Positions 29,726 through 39,600 of a DNA stretch of 45,009 nt are shown here, one piece after another. The stretch comes from Alphaproteobacteria bacterium (GTDB lineage: Bacteria; Pseudomonadota; Alphaproteobacteria; Rs-D84). Position numbers and translations under genes: made by a program. The notes under the pieces are model-generated. The model did no database searches. It was not told the DNA's origin and saw only the letters and a program-made list of their open reading frames with translations. The stretch's first letter is position 1; each line of letters opens with the position of its first letter. The stretch is from contig JAEDOP010000001.1 in the NCBI GenBank assembly GCA_016301865.1, positions 1 to 45,009 of the forward strand. Reading direction: 5' to 3'.

Positions 29726-30172
29726 ATGATTACGAAAGATGGGCGCGATACCCCGATTGAGAAATTGACCCCGGACAACTACATTGTTCCAAAGGGCGAA
29801 GAAAAGTACTACCACGCCGTTATTGAGGTTCGGCAATTCGACCCCAAGACCGGCAACAGACTTTCGAAACCCCGTGTGCAAAAGTTTGGCAAAAAGATTT
29901 TTGAAGCCCACGTTGGCGATTCGTTGCGTAAACAGGGTTACACCGTCACGATTTTGCACGACCCTAACGTGTGGTTGAAAGAACAGGCCGAAAAGGCAGA
30001 ACAACAGGCCAAAGAACAGGCGGAAGCCAAGGCAAAGGCCGAACAAGAAAAGTTTGATGCCGCCGTTGCCGCCGCCGTTGCCAAGGCCCTTGCCGAACAA
30101 AAGGCGCAACAGGAACAGGCCGAACCGGCCAAGAAACCGGGCCGCCCCGCAAAGACTGAAACGGAAAAATAA
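29726..30172 (+). CDS. Coiled-coil protein with AT-hook-like end, head assembly
   Basis: 148 aa. The first 90 residues are a mixed domain (KYYHAVIEVRQFDPKTGNRLSKPRVQKFGKKIFEAHV). Residues 92-132 are a Glu/Ala/Lys/Gln-rich coiled coil. The end, KKPGRPAKTETEK, resembles an AT-hook (GRP core). Lies between portal and scaffold, so it may be a head-associated DNA-binding or scaffold-helper protein. No family recognised. Confidence 0.72.
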   Translation: MITKDGRDTPIEKLTPDNYIVPKGEEKYYHAVIEVRQFDPKTGNRLSKPRVQKFGKKIFEAHVGDSLRKQGYTVTILHDPNVWLKEQAEKAEQQAKEQAEAKAKAEQEKFDAAVAAAVAKALAEQKAQQEQAEPAKKPGRPAKTETEK

Positions 30173-30229
30173 CCGCCCGGGCGAACGAAAGTAAATTGAT
30201 AATAACCAAAAATTCAAAGGGAAAGAATT

Positions 30230-31189
30230 ATGGCACTTACAACCGAACTATTGAACGCCAACGCCGCATTGTCTGGCTTGACGGATGAACAGAAAACCGC
30301 CATTGTCGAAATGTCCAAGAACGACGAAACCGCCGTTATCGGGCAAAAGACCGGCGAAATTTACGGCGGATTGGACGCGGACATTTTGGCCGCATCTGGA
30401 ATCGCCAAGAACGGGGCCGAAAAGACCTATGATTACGCCAAACGTGTTATTGGCGAAATCAAGGGCCAAGCGGGAAACGCCGCCGAACTGCAAACCAAGG
30501 TTTCCGAATTGGAAAAAGAGAAAACCCGTTTGGAAACCGTTATTGCCAAGGGCGGCGGGGACGCGGAAACCAAACGCCAATTGGACCAAGCCAAGGCTGA
30601 TTTGGCCAACGTAACCAAGGAATATACCGACCTTAAAACCAAGTACGACACGGCCGAAAGCGAACACGCAAAAGCCCTGTTTGGAATGAAGATTGACGGC
30701 GAATTTGCCAAGGCAACCGCCGGATTGAAATTTAAGGCCGATTTGCCCGCGTCTGTCATAGCCGTTTTGACTGAACAAGCGATTACCAAGGTTAAGGCGA
30801 TGAATCCGGAATACATTGATGATGGAAACGGCGGCAAGACTTTGGCATTTATGGAAAACGGCGCGGTAAAGCGCAACCCGGAAAACAATTTGCGTCCTTT
30901 CACGGCGGCGGAATTGGTCGCCAAGGAACTTTCAACAATGGGTGTGTTGGAAACCGGACGTAGGCAAACCGGGGCCGGAAGCCAAGGCGGCCAAGGCGGA
31001 AACGGTGGGAACAGTTCGGGTGGAACTGTTGACCTTTCGGGCGCACGGACGCAAGACGAAGCCCACGAAATCATTGCAAAACAACTGATGGCGGCGGGCA
31101 AAATCAACGGTTCCAAGGAATTTAACGACGCAATGCAACAGGCGTGGAAAGACAACCGCGATGTTATCAAGGCGTTACCTATCCGTTAA
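30230..31189 (+). CDS. Scaffolding protein
   Basis: 319 aa, almost entirely helical with a coiled coil at about residues 80-145 (AAELQTKVSELEKEKTRLETVIA...QLDQAKADLANVTKEYTDLKTKYD), a Gly/Gln/Ser-rich linker near 243-263 and a short helical C-terminus (EFNDAMQQAWKDNRDVIKALPIR). This layout immediately before the capsid gene is typical of phage scaffolds, whose C-terminus binds the capsid protein. No protease motif is evident. Confidence 0.82.
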   Translation: MALTTELLNANAALSGLTDEQKTAIVEMSKNDETAVIGQKTGEIYGGLDADILAASGIAKNGAEKTYDYAKRVIGEIKGQAGNAAELQTKVSELEKEKTRLETVIAKGGGDAETKRQLDQAKADLANVTKEYTDLKTKYDTAESEHAKALFGMKIDGEFAKATAGLKFKADLPASVIAVLTEQAITKVKAMNPEYIDDGNGGKTLAFMENGAVKRNPENNLRPFTAAELVAKELSTMGVLETGRRQTGAGSQGGQGGNGGNSSGGTVDLSGARTQDEAHEIIAKQLMAAGKINGSKEFNDAMQQAWKDNRDVIKALPIR

Positions 31190-31260
31190 CAAGAAAAAAG
31201 AACAACACCGGGTAAAGGGTCAATCCGGCAAAAACATTAACAATTAAAACTTTACGCATT

Positions 31261-32379
31261 ATGTCACTTGTAGCAACCCGCGTGCAAAATTGGCGTGTCG
31301 AAAATCCGGAATTTGACCGTAATATGGCCCGCCCGTTGGAATACGGCGCATTGGATTTCTTCATTGAGCAAACCAACGCCGCAAATTCCATCATCAACCC
31401 CAACTTGCGCGACCGTGCCTTTGAATCCATAGGCAACACCGTGCAAATCCCCGTTATCAATTACGATGGCGACGTGACCGTTTCCAACGCCCGTTCTTGC
31501 GTCATTGCAGACGACGAAAACACGTCCGCGTTGTACACCGTGAATTGGGTAACGTTGGCCGTCGGTTTCACAATGGTTCCCCAACTGTACAGGAACAACG
31601 AAATTTCCTACGAACACGATTTTGCCCGCAAGATGGAAAAGGTTTGCCGCGCCCTTGCAACCGCAATGGATGTACAGGCAATAGCCGCCCTTGAAGCGAA
31701 CAAAACCCAAGTATTCAAGGATAAGTTGTATTACACCGTCACGTCCAATTCCGTGCAGATTCCTTGGAACGCCCGAATGGAATTTTTGTCGGATATGAAC
31801 GCGATGATGAGGGCAAACGCTTATCCGGAGATGTTGCACGTCATCGGCGGCGCGGGCTTCGATTCCCTCGTCCGCAAGATGGCCGAACACGACATTTACA
31901 ACGATGTCAACAAACGCTTGGAATACGACAACAAAGTGTTCCACTACACCAACAACATTGTGAACGAGTCCGGCATCTTTGCAACCGGTTACATCGTGGC
32001 CGATGGCAACGTGGGTGTCCTTACCCGCGTGGACCGCGAAGCGTTGAACCGCACCGTAGCCAATTCCCACGAATGGGATGTTGTGCGCTTGCCTTTTATT
32101 GACTTGCCTGTGGGTTCCCACTATTACACCGCCGTTGGCGACCAATCCGCAATTGCCGGTGCGGCATCCGCCGATATGGTGTGCAACGTCAAAGAATATT
32201 TCGGGTTCTCTGTTGACGTAGCCTTTTTGGTTGCGTACAATTCCGACCCGACAACCGTTGCCAACCCGATTATCAAGGTTGAGTTGGCCGCACCGGGTAA
32301 CGCAAATCCGTTCGCCACACCTGTTGAGGTCGTGAACAGTACTACCAATCCGGTAAACACGAAAGAGGTCACGGCCTAA
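31261..32379 (+). CDS. Major capsid protein (HK97 fold)
   Basis: 372 aa, with position (after scaffold), size and composition of an HK97-type capsid protein: the NLRDRAFESIGNTVQIPVINYDGDVTVSNA strand region, helical DFARKMEKVCRALATAMDVQAIAALEANKTQ spine and a DLPVGSHYYTAVGDQSAIAGAASADM region. It uses more evenly distributed codons (for example CTT, CCC, TCC), consistent with high expression. It is followed by a strong terminator at 32407, which allows separate capsid mRNA levels. Confidence 0.85.
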   Translation: MSLVATRVQNWRVENPEFDRNMARPLEYGALDFFIEQTNAANSIINPNLRDRAFESIGNTVQIPVINYDGDVTVSNARSCVIADDENTSALYTVNWVTLAVGFTMVPQLYRNNEISYEHDFARKMEKVCRALATAMDVQAIAALEANKTQVFKDKLYYTVTSNSVQIPWNARMEFLSDMNAMMRANAYPEMLHVIGGAGFDSLVRKMAEHDIYNDVNKRLEYDNKVFHYTNNIVNESGIFATGYIVADGNVGVLTRVDREALNRTVANSHEWDVVRLPFIDLPVGSHYYTAVGDQSAIAGAASADMVCNVKEYFGFSVDVAFLVAYNSDPTTVANPIIKVELAAPGNANPFATPVEVVNSTTNPVNTKEVTA

Positions 32380-32406
32380 TCTCGGCACATCCAAAACATT
32401 ATTTCG

Positions 32407-32440
32407 CGGGGACGGGTAACAAAACCCCGTCCCCGTTTTT
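32407..32440 (+). terminator. Strong Rho-independent terminator after capsid gene
   Basis: CGGGGACGGG (32407-32416) pairs with CCCGTCCCCG (32426-32435) over ten base pairs, followed by TTTTT. Confidence 0.93.
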
Positions 32441-32461
32441 CATTTCAAAAAGGTTTCGACA

Positions 32462-33820
32462 ATGATACGATTGCAAGACATACAAACCGCGTTGTTGCCC
32501 GTCGTTGGTTGGCAACAGGATTACAACCCGGAAAAGCAAATTGACAACGAATTGTGCCAATCGGAAAGCGGTTTGACGTTCCAAGGGGCGCACCCGCTTT
32601 GCACGTTGGCGAACGTCCGGGCGATTATGCCGGACGATTATTTGTACAGTTATCCCGCGTGGAATCAAATAATGACGTACAAACGCGGGTTTAAGGTACG
32701 CCAAGACGGGAATGTTTGGATTGCCAATTATGACAATACCGGAATCGTACCCGCCGCAACCGATTTTAACCAAGACTTTAACAACGCCTTTGGTTCGGAA
32801 TTGGCGGGCGCGTGGGTAAAATATGATATGGTTTCGGACTTTGTGCGGAACTTGACCATTAACGGAATCAATACGGCCGTCCAAAATTTCATCCAAGAAA
32901 AGCAATTGCAACAGGAAACCCGCAATCTTTTGGAACGTCGTACATTCTTCGACGGGGCCGCCCGGTTGGCCGCGACAATAGACCCGACCGGAAAGATTGT
33001 TGGTTTCGAAATCGTGCCGGTCCGGGCGATGGGCGTTACTACGAAAATTGAACGAATTGGGTTGCAAATGGTTGGCGGAACCGGAACGGTCCGTTTGTAC
33101 CTGTTCCATTCGTCGCAAGTTGCCCCAATGCGCGTAATTGATTTGGCGTTTACCAACACCAACGGCGGGTTCCAATGGTTTACCCCGGCCGAACCCATTT
33201 ATTTGCCATACATCCCTGGAACGGATGGAAACGGCAACGATTCCGGCGGTGCGTGGTTCCTCTGTTACAATCAAAACGAATTGCCCGCCGGGATGCGGGC
33301 GTTGAACGTATCAAAGGATTGGTCGGTTGAGCCGTGCCAAACGTGCCTTGGCGGTTCGATTGAATCTTGGCGGCAAATGACCAAGTATTTACAGGTTTCC
33401 CCGTTCGGGATTCACGCACCGTTGGATTTCCACGATTACCCGGAAATGTTCGATGTTGGCCAAATCGGTTATACGAATACGATGAATTACGGAATGAACG
33501 TCGAAATATCCGTTGGTTGCGATTTAACCGATTTCATCATTTCCCAACGCGGGATTTTCGCAACGGTAATCCAAAAACAGGTCGCGGCAAACGTATTGCG
33601 TACAATCGCGATGAACCCGGACGTTCGGGTTAACCGTAACCAAGTAAACGTCACGCGTGACGAACTGTTGTATGAACTTGACGGCGCACCCACGGGCCGG
33701 GCGTCCGGGCTTGGGTATGAACTGAAACAGGCATACCGGGCGTTGTCGCTTGATACCCGGGGATTGGACCGCGTGTGTTTGCAATGCAACAACCACGGCG
33801 TGAAATATCGCACGGTATAA
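32462..33820 (+). CDS. Large structural protein, unknown role
   Basis: 452 aa. N-terminal region MIRLQDIQTALLPVVGWQQDYNPEKQIDNELCQSESGLTFQGAHPLCTL, then beta-rich segments with YLPYIPGTDGNG and a Cys-containing EPCQTCLGG motif. Recurrent in Bacteroides siphophages between capsid and tail genes as far as I recall. Could be a neck or tail-associated protein. It follows the capsid terminator by 22 bases; I see no promoter there, so some read-through is required. Confidence 0.75.
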   Translation: MIRLQDIQTALLPVVGWQQDYNPEKQIDNELCQSESGLTFQGAHPLCTLANVRAIMPDDYLYSYPAWNQIMTYKRGFKVRQDGNVWIANYDNTGIVPAATDFNQDFNNAFGSELAGAWVKYDMVSDFVRNLTINGINTAVQNFIQEKQLQQETRNLLERRTFFDGAARLAATIDPTGKIVGFEIVPVRAMGVTTKIERIGLQMVGGTGTVRLYLFHSSQVAPMRVIDLAFTNTNGGFQWFTPAEPIYLPYIPGTDGNGNDSGGAWFLCYNQNELPAGMRALNVSKDWSVEPCQTCLGGSIESWRQMTKYLQVSPFGIHAPLDFHDYPEMFDVGQIGYTNTMNYGMNVEISVGCDLTDFIISQRGIFATVIQKQVAANVLRTIAMNPDVRVNRNQVNVTRDELLYELDGAPTGRASGLGYELKQAYRALSLDTRGLDRVCLQCNNHGVKYRTV

Positions 33821-33931
33821 GTTAATTTTGCAAGAAATGGCGTATAACGGGCGTTTGGCCGAAAGATGATAAATTACCTGTCTTTTTGACGAAACGCCCG
33901 GAAATCGCCCGAAAATAGCCAAAACGGGGAT

Positions 33932-34444
33932 ATGGGAATATTAAACGACTTGCGGAAACGTGTTGCGGACGTGAACGACGGTTTGCAGACCGGCGAATTG
34001 GTCCGCAACGTCGTTGTTAAACATCCCGACGACATCTTGGAATTGCAAAAACAACAGTTGTTCGCCGGTTTAGCGTCCAACGGTCAAGACATCCGCCCGT
34101 ATTATTCGGAAGATTTGAAACCGTCTGGATATTTTTACACCGTCGAATCGGCCGGGCGTTATGCAGCGTGGAAAAAAGACAGTATCAATTACCCATACAC
34201 TGCCAACAGGAACCCGGATGCGCCAAACCTGTACATCAATGGCCGGTTTCACGATGAATTGGGCGTACAGTTTGCCGGGGATTCCGTGGGAATCGTCGGA
34301 ACAACCGGATATGCAAAAGGAATCATCGCCAAATATGGCATTACCACGTTCGGTTTGATGATGGCAAATTGGATGGTTATATTTACCGAACGCGGCGCAT
34401 ACGATGAATTGATGAACGAATTAAAAACACGTCTTTATGTCTAA
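33932..34444 (+). CDS. Head-tail connector or tail completion protein
   Basis: 170 aa. Opens MGILNDLRKRVADVNDGLQTGELVRNVVVKHPDDILELQKQQL and contains GQDIRPYYSEDLKP...GYFYTVESAGRYAAWK, a pattern of small neck proteins in phages of this group. It ends in a basic helix and overlaps the next start by 8 bases. Placement between structural and tail genes supports a connector role. A 111-bp spacer without gene precedes it. Confidence 0.7.
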   Translation: MGILNDLRKRVADVNDGLQTGELVRNVVVKHPDDILELQKQQLFAGLASNGQDIRPYYSEDLKPSGYFYTVESAGRYAAWKKDSINYPYTANRNPDAPNLYINGRFHDELGVQFAGDSVGIVGTTGYAKGIIAKYGITTFGLMMANWMVIFTERGAYDELMNELKTRLYV

Positions 34445-35030
34445 CACAAACGCACCCATCATCAAAAACCCGGTTATGTTGGACCGGGTAATTGGGGAAA
34501 TACAAATCGGATTGGTTGAAAATTTGCCGTGGTTGGACGCGGCATTTGGCCGTTCGCAACGTCTTACAAAGATGATGAACGGCAAAAAGATAATTACGCC
34601 GAATGTCTATTGCGGCGGCTGGAACGGCCACGGCGAAAACGATTACATCGAAACGTCCCCGGATTCCAAGATTGGTAATTTCGCGTTCTTTGAAATTGAG
34701 GACCCGCAAACCATTGACGCGGGGCCGTGGGCGCGTGAAATCAAAGCCCCGTTCGGCCTTATCGTTTGGTTCGATTTAACCCGGGTGTATAATGAGCCGG
34801 ACAACCGGAATACCGAATACATCAAAGCCCAAATCTTGAGCGTCTTGAATGGCCGGGCCGGTTGGCATTTAACCGGAGGTCGTATTGTCGTGAATAAGAT
34901 TTACGAACGCGCCGAAAACATATACCGGGGTTATACGCTTTCGGAAATTGACAATCAATTTTTGATGCATCCGTTCTACGCATTCCGGTTTGACGGGCTT
35001 TTGGAATTTGATGAATTATGTTTGGAATAA
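34437..35030 (+). CDS. Head-tail connector or tail terminator protein
   Basis: 197 aa. Alpha/beta-looking, with KKIITPNVYCGGWNGHGENDYIETSPDSKIGNFAFFEIEDP and APFGLIVWFDLTRVY. Second of two neck-type genes, coupled to the first by an 8-base overlap and to the next by 13 bases. Function inferred from gene order only. Confidence 0.7.
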   Translation: MSNTNAPIIKNPVMLDRVIGEIQIGLVENLPWLDAAFGRSQRLTKMMNGKKIITPNVYCGGWNGHGENDYIETSPDSKIGNFAFFEIEDPQTIDAGPWAREIKAPFGLIVWFDLTRVYNEPDNRNTEYIKAQILSVLNGRAGWHLTGGRIVVNKIYERAENIYRGYTLSEIDNQFLMHPFYAFRFDGLLEFDELCLE

Positions 35031-35287
35031 TCGAATATGTTTGTTGGGTTGCGGTCGTTGCTTTGGCGGCCGCGTTCCTGTTGGGGCTTGTCGTTAAATG
35101 GGGCGTGTTGGAATGGTTGCAAATCCACGCGCCCAACGACTTTTTCGGACAACTGTTCAATTGTAAATTCTGTTGTTCGTGGTGGGTTTCCGTCGTTTTT
35201 TCGTTAACTTTGTGCGTGGCAACGGGCCAATGGTGGTTGTTGGCCGTGCCGATTTGTTCAACAATAATCGCCCGGGAACTTTGGTAA
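35018..35287 (+). CDS. Small membrane protein, DUF1360-like
   Basis: 89 aa with three hydrophobic segments (IIEYVCWVAVVALAAAFLLGLVV, WWVSVVFSLTLCVA, WWLLAVPICSTIIARELW). The FNCKFCCSWWVSV motif resembles the C-x-F-C-x-S-[F/W]-W signature I associate with DUF1360 membrane proteins. Its place among tail genes is known from other Bacteroides phages. Not clearly a structural protein. The stop overlaps the HNH start (TAATG). Confidence 0.78.
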   Translation: MFGIIEYVCWVAVVALAAAFLLGLVVKWGVLEWLQIHAPNDFFGQLFNCKFCCSWWVSVVFSLTLCVATGQWWLLAVPICSTIIARELW

Positions 35288-35802
35288 TGGAAGAAAAATT
35301 TGAAACAATTAATGGGTTTGGCGCAAAATATATTGTGTCTAACTTTGGCCGTGTGTTTGGCAATAACGGAAAGGAATTAAAGCCGGGAACGAATAATTGC
35401 GGTTATAAATATGTTATCTTGTGCAATAAGGGAACGCGCAAAAAAATGTATGTACACCGATTGGTTGCCGATGCTTTTGTTGAGAACAAAAACGGGTATA
35501 ATGAAATCAACCATATTGACGAAAATAAAGCTAACAATATTTGGTTGAATCTTTGTTGGTGTTCGCACGTTCAAAATTCCCGATTTGCAACACGAGGTTT
35601 CCGAATTGCAAAAGCATTGAGAAACGGCAAGGCGTCAAAATCTGTTTTGCAATTCGATAAATTGGGTAATCTTGTAAAACAATGGCCGTCCGTTAGTGAA
35701 ATCGAACATGTTTTGGGTTTTTGTCATTCAAGTATTGCGGCTTGTTGCCGTGGGGAAAATGCTATGGCATATAATTTCAAATGGGAATATGCAAACGGTT
35801 AA
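35287..35802 (+). CDS. NUMOD4-HNH homing endonuclease
   Basis: 171 aa from ATG 35287. NUMOD4-like start (FETINGFGAKYIVSNFGRVFG), HNH core (MYVHRLVADAFVENKNGYNEINHIDENKANNIWLNLCWCSHVQN) and a NUMOD1-like C-terminus (SVLQFDKLGNLVKQWPSVSEIEHVLG). It is wedged between two tail-region genes, sharing one base with the gene before and 14 bases with the one after. Its codons are markedly more A/T-rich than the neighbours, pointing to recent acquisition. Sister of the gene at 16915, but not closely similar. Confidence 0.9.
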   Translation: MEEKFETINGFGAKYIVSNFGRVFGNNGKELKPGTNNCGYKYVILCNKGTRKKMYVHRLVADAFVENKNGYNEINHIDENKANNIWLNLCWCSHVQNSRFATRGFRIAKALRNGKASKSVLQFDKLGNLVKQWPSVSEIEHVLGFCHSSIAACCRGENAMAYNFKWEYANG

Positions 35803-36574
35803 AATAGGAAAACATACGGTGGAAATGTACGACACAATCGAAGAATTGCCGATTGTGCGTTTCCATAAATACCAAAAGTTGTTGTTGATTGATGCGGGGA
35901 TTGGTGCGGACATCAACGCATTCGACCAACGCATTGAGAAAACGCGCCGATTCCTTATGGACGGCAAGACAGACAATGCGCAAAAGGAATTGGAAAATTT
36001 GCGCCAATCCGTTTTCCTTATTCAATCCGGCATCAACCCGAAACACCGGGCGTTTGCGGCATTGGTCGCCAAGATGGACGGCGTGGAATGCGGCGACGTG
36101 TCCGATGATGGATTGGCCAAGTTGACCGAAAAGTTGAACGATGCGCCGGAGGGCGAATTGACCGCCCAATTGGATGCGGTCAAAAAAAAAATTGACGCGG
36201 AATTAAGGTTGTATTTTCCCGGCATATTTGCCGATTCGGAAATAAAAGAATATTACGACCTTTTGAAGAAACGGACGATGGCGGTTTTGGCGAACATTAT
36301 TGCGGGCGTAAACAGCCCGGATGCAACGCCGGAAATCGAAAAGTTGACCACGGCGTTAATAACGTATTCCGACCCGAAATCGTTTGCCGGTTCGGAAGGC
36401 GTGGAAATTCAGTTTGACCGGCAATTTGAAAACCTTTGTTTGGTTTTGTCCGAACAATTGCACGTCAAACCCAAGGATTATACCGTTTTGGAATTTTACA
36501 ACGCGTTCGATTTTGTCAAGGAAAGGGCGAAACAGGCCGAAAAGGCCCAAAAACGGGCCAAATCTGGGCGTTAA
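35789..36574 (+). CDS. Probable tail assembly chaperone
   Basis: 261 aa from ATG 35789. Contains TIEELPIVRFHKYQKLLLIDAGIGADINAFDQRIEKTRRFL and RQSVFLIQSGINPKHRAFAALVAKMDG, a pattern I know from proteins upstream of tape measures in Bacteroides phages. Helical, with a basic C-terminus (KQAEKAQKRAKSGR). Gene order (immediately before the tape measure) suggests the chaperone role. No ribosomal slippery sequence for a G/GT-type frameshift stands out. A longer start at 35696 would be inside the homing nuclease gene. Confidence 0.75.
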   Translation: MQTVKIGKHTVEMYDTIEELPIVRFHKYQKLLLIDAGIGADINAFDQRIEKTRRFLMDGKTDNAQKELENLRQSVFLIQSGINPKHRAFAALVAKMDGVECGDVSDDGLAKLTEKLNDAPEGELTAQLDAVKKKIDAELRLYFPGIFADSEIKEYYDLLKKRTMAVLANIIAGVNSPDATPEIEKLTTALITYSDPKSFAGSEGVEIQFDRQFENLCLVLSEQLHVKPKDYTVLEFYNAFDFVKERAKQAEKAQKRAKSGR

Positions 36575-36646
36575 GGCGAAAAGACATACAATTTACCATC
36601 AAATGAAAGAAACGCCGTTATACGGCATTTTTAACGAAAATAAGTT

Positions 36647-39600
36647 ATGGACAACCCGAACCCGATTTATTACCGCGATTTAATTAAGCCGGATAATTCA
36701 ATTACCAATTTGATTACCCAATTGGATGAATTGATACAAAAGTACGAATCCGCTAAAAGCAAGATTCAAGGCGCGGCGGCGGAAGCGGCAAAGAGTATGA
36801 GCAATTTATCCGGGGCAACGGAAGAACAACGGCAACAAATTTCAATGTTAACGGCGGAATCCGACAAATTGGCCGCCGCATACAAGAAAAGCAACGACGC
36901 CGAAAGTGAAACGTACCGCCGCCGTCAACAGGTTATCGCGGCCGTCAAGGAACAACAACGGATTGACAAATTAGTTGTTGAATTGAACCATTCCAAAGCG
37001 GGTTCTTATAACAGGTTGTCGGCCCAATACCGTTTGAACAAAATTCGTCTTAACGAGATGTCGGCGGAAGAACGGAAAGGAACGGAAGCCGGGCGGCAAT
37101 TGGAAACTGAAACGCGGTTGATTTATGAGGAAATGAGCCGGTTACAACAAGCGACCGGCAAATATACGTTGGAAGTTGGCCATTATCAAAACGCATTAAA
37201 GGCGTTGCCGGGACCCATCAACCAAGTTGTTACGGGCTTTTCCAATATGCGTTCCCAATTGCACACCATCGGAACGTCAAATTTGCCGTTGGCCGCAAAG
37301 GCGATGCAAGGTTTTTCAACGGTTATGTTTGGAACAATCGGTATCATCCTTTCGTTTGTTCGTTACTTAACCGGAGCGGCGCAAACGATGCGTGAATTTG
37401 AGCAGGCCAACGCCAATTTGGCTACGATTTTGGGAACGTCCCGGGATGGGATGAAAGCGTTAACCGATTCGGCGTTGTCATTGGGCCGAATAACTGAATA
37501 CACGGCCCGGCAAGTTACCGAATTGCAAACCGAATTGGCAAAACTTGGTTTCGGCCAAGGTTCAATTATAGCGATGCAAAAACCCGTATTGGAATTTGCA
37601 ACGGCCGTTGGGGCGAATCTTGCCGACGCGGCGGCCGTGGCCGGTTCTACCTTGCGGGCGTTCAATCTTCGAAGCGCGGAAACGGAAGAAACATTGGCAA
37701 CGTTGGCCGTCGCAACAAACAAGTCGGCATTGTCATTCGACCGAATCCAAACATCCATCGGTACGGTTTTTCCTGTTGCAAATGCGTTCGGTTTGACGGT
37801 TAAAGATACGACCGCGTTGTTGGGCGCATTGGCAAACGCCGGGTTCGATGCGTCAAGCGCGGCAACGGCAGCCCGTAACATCATTTTGTATTTGGCTGAC
37901 GCGAACGGAAAGTTGGCAAAGGCGATGGGCGGACCGGCAAAGACGTTCGACGAAATCATTGATGGAATGATTGAGTTACGCAAGGCCGGAACGGATTTGA
38001 ACGAAGCGTTGGAATTGACCGACAAACGAAGCGTTGCAGCCTTTTCGGCCCTGTTGTCTGGTGCGGAATCCGCCCGGGAATTGCGGCAATCATTGGAAGA
38101 TGTTAACGGCGAATTGGAACGCATTTCGGAAGAACGTTTGAATACGGTTGAGGGTTCGACAAAGTTATTGCAATCAGCGTGGGAGGGTTTAACGTTGGCG
38201 TTCCAAAATTCCAATGGCGCAATCAAAGATACGATTGATTGGTTAACCCGTTTGGTACAGGCGACGCAACGAGCATTGTTCCCGCAATCCACGTTCATTT
38301 CGGAATCGGCCGATAAATACACGAAACAATTTCAAGAATTTTACGCCAAAAATGGCGCGGAAGCGGCAACGGCATTTATTGACAACTTTATGGCCGATTA
38401 CGAAAAGTTGGCAGAAAAGACGGGCCGCGAAGCCAAATACGGCGACGGCCTGTTGAATCGTTGGTTGGGCTTTGGCGACAAACAGGTTGCCGCAAAGGCG
38501 GCTGCCGGTTCATTGGAAGCGATACGGCAAGCCCGTGGCGTTGTCCTTTCCCAAATCGAAAACGATACCCGGGAAAGCGAACAACAGGCATTGAGGGCGG
38601 CCGAATTGGCCGAACAACAGGCGAACCAAAAACGGGAAAAATTAAGCAAAGAACAGAAAAAGGCGATTGAAGCGGCAAAGAAACAACGTATTGCCGACCG
38701 CCGGGCCGTTATCGAATCAATTGATTTGGAAATTGCCATAACGGAAGCCGGTACGGATAAGATGTTGCAATTGCGCCAAGATAGAATCGAAGCGCAACGG
38801 CAATTGGAATTGGAACAGAACAGGCAAAAGGCCGCGTCCGAACGCCAAGACGAAGCCGCCATTAACGCCAAATATAACAAACAACGGTTGGATGCCGTCA
38901 AGGCGTTTAAAACGGAAATTGCTAAATTGAACGTTCAACGGTTACAGGCGGAACAACAGGCAATCCAATTGGAAATTGCGATAACGGAAGATGGGACCGA
39001 CCGGATGTTGGAATTGCGGTTGGCCAACATCGAAAAGCAACGCGAAATCGAAATTGCGCAAAACCGACAAAAGGATGAAAAGGTACGCCAAGCGGAAACG
39101 GCCATTAATGCCAAATACGACGCGTTGAGTTTGAGGGAATCCGCCGATTTCAACAATAAGTTGGCGCAACGGGATTTGGCGGCCGCCCAAGATTTGGCCC
39201 AAGCGGAATTTGATTTGTTGAACCGAAACGAACACCAAAAAACGTTGTTCCGGTTGCAACAGGAAAAGGCCCGGTTGGAAGCCGTTTTGAAATTGAACGA
39301 AACGGCCACAAATAAAATGACGGCCGACGAAATCAAGGCCATAAAAACGACCATTTCCGGGATTGAAAAGGAATCGAAGAAATTGGGTTATAACAATCTT
39401 TACGAATTGTTGGGTCTCGGGTTGAATTCCGACCAACAAAACGCATTGAACACGGCGATTGATTCCATTAAAGATTCCGTCGGTTCATTGGTTGATTCTT
39501 GGAACCAAGCGGCGGAAGCGGCCGTTAATGCGGCGAACGCCCAAGTTGACGCCGCGCAACGAGCGTTGGACGCAGAAATTGAAGCCCGGAACGCCGGTTA

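Noticed and set aside
31264..32394. Long open frame on the minus strand opposite the capsid gene
   Set aside because: It mirrors the codon pattern of the capsid gene and has His/Val/Gly-rich composition typical of a shadow frame.
33823..33830. TAATTTTG before the connector gene as a promoter
   Set aside because: No TTTG within 18-23 bases upstream.
37363..38322. 319-codon minus-strand frame opposite the tape measure gene
   Set aside because: Ser/Asn/Ala-rich shadow of a helical coding region. No promoter or initiation signal.
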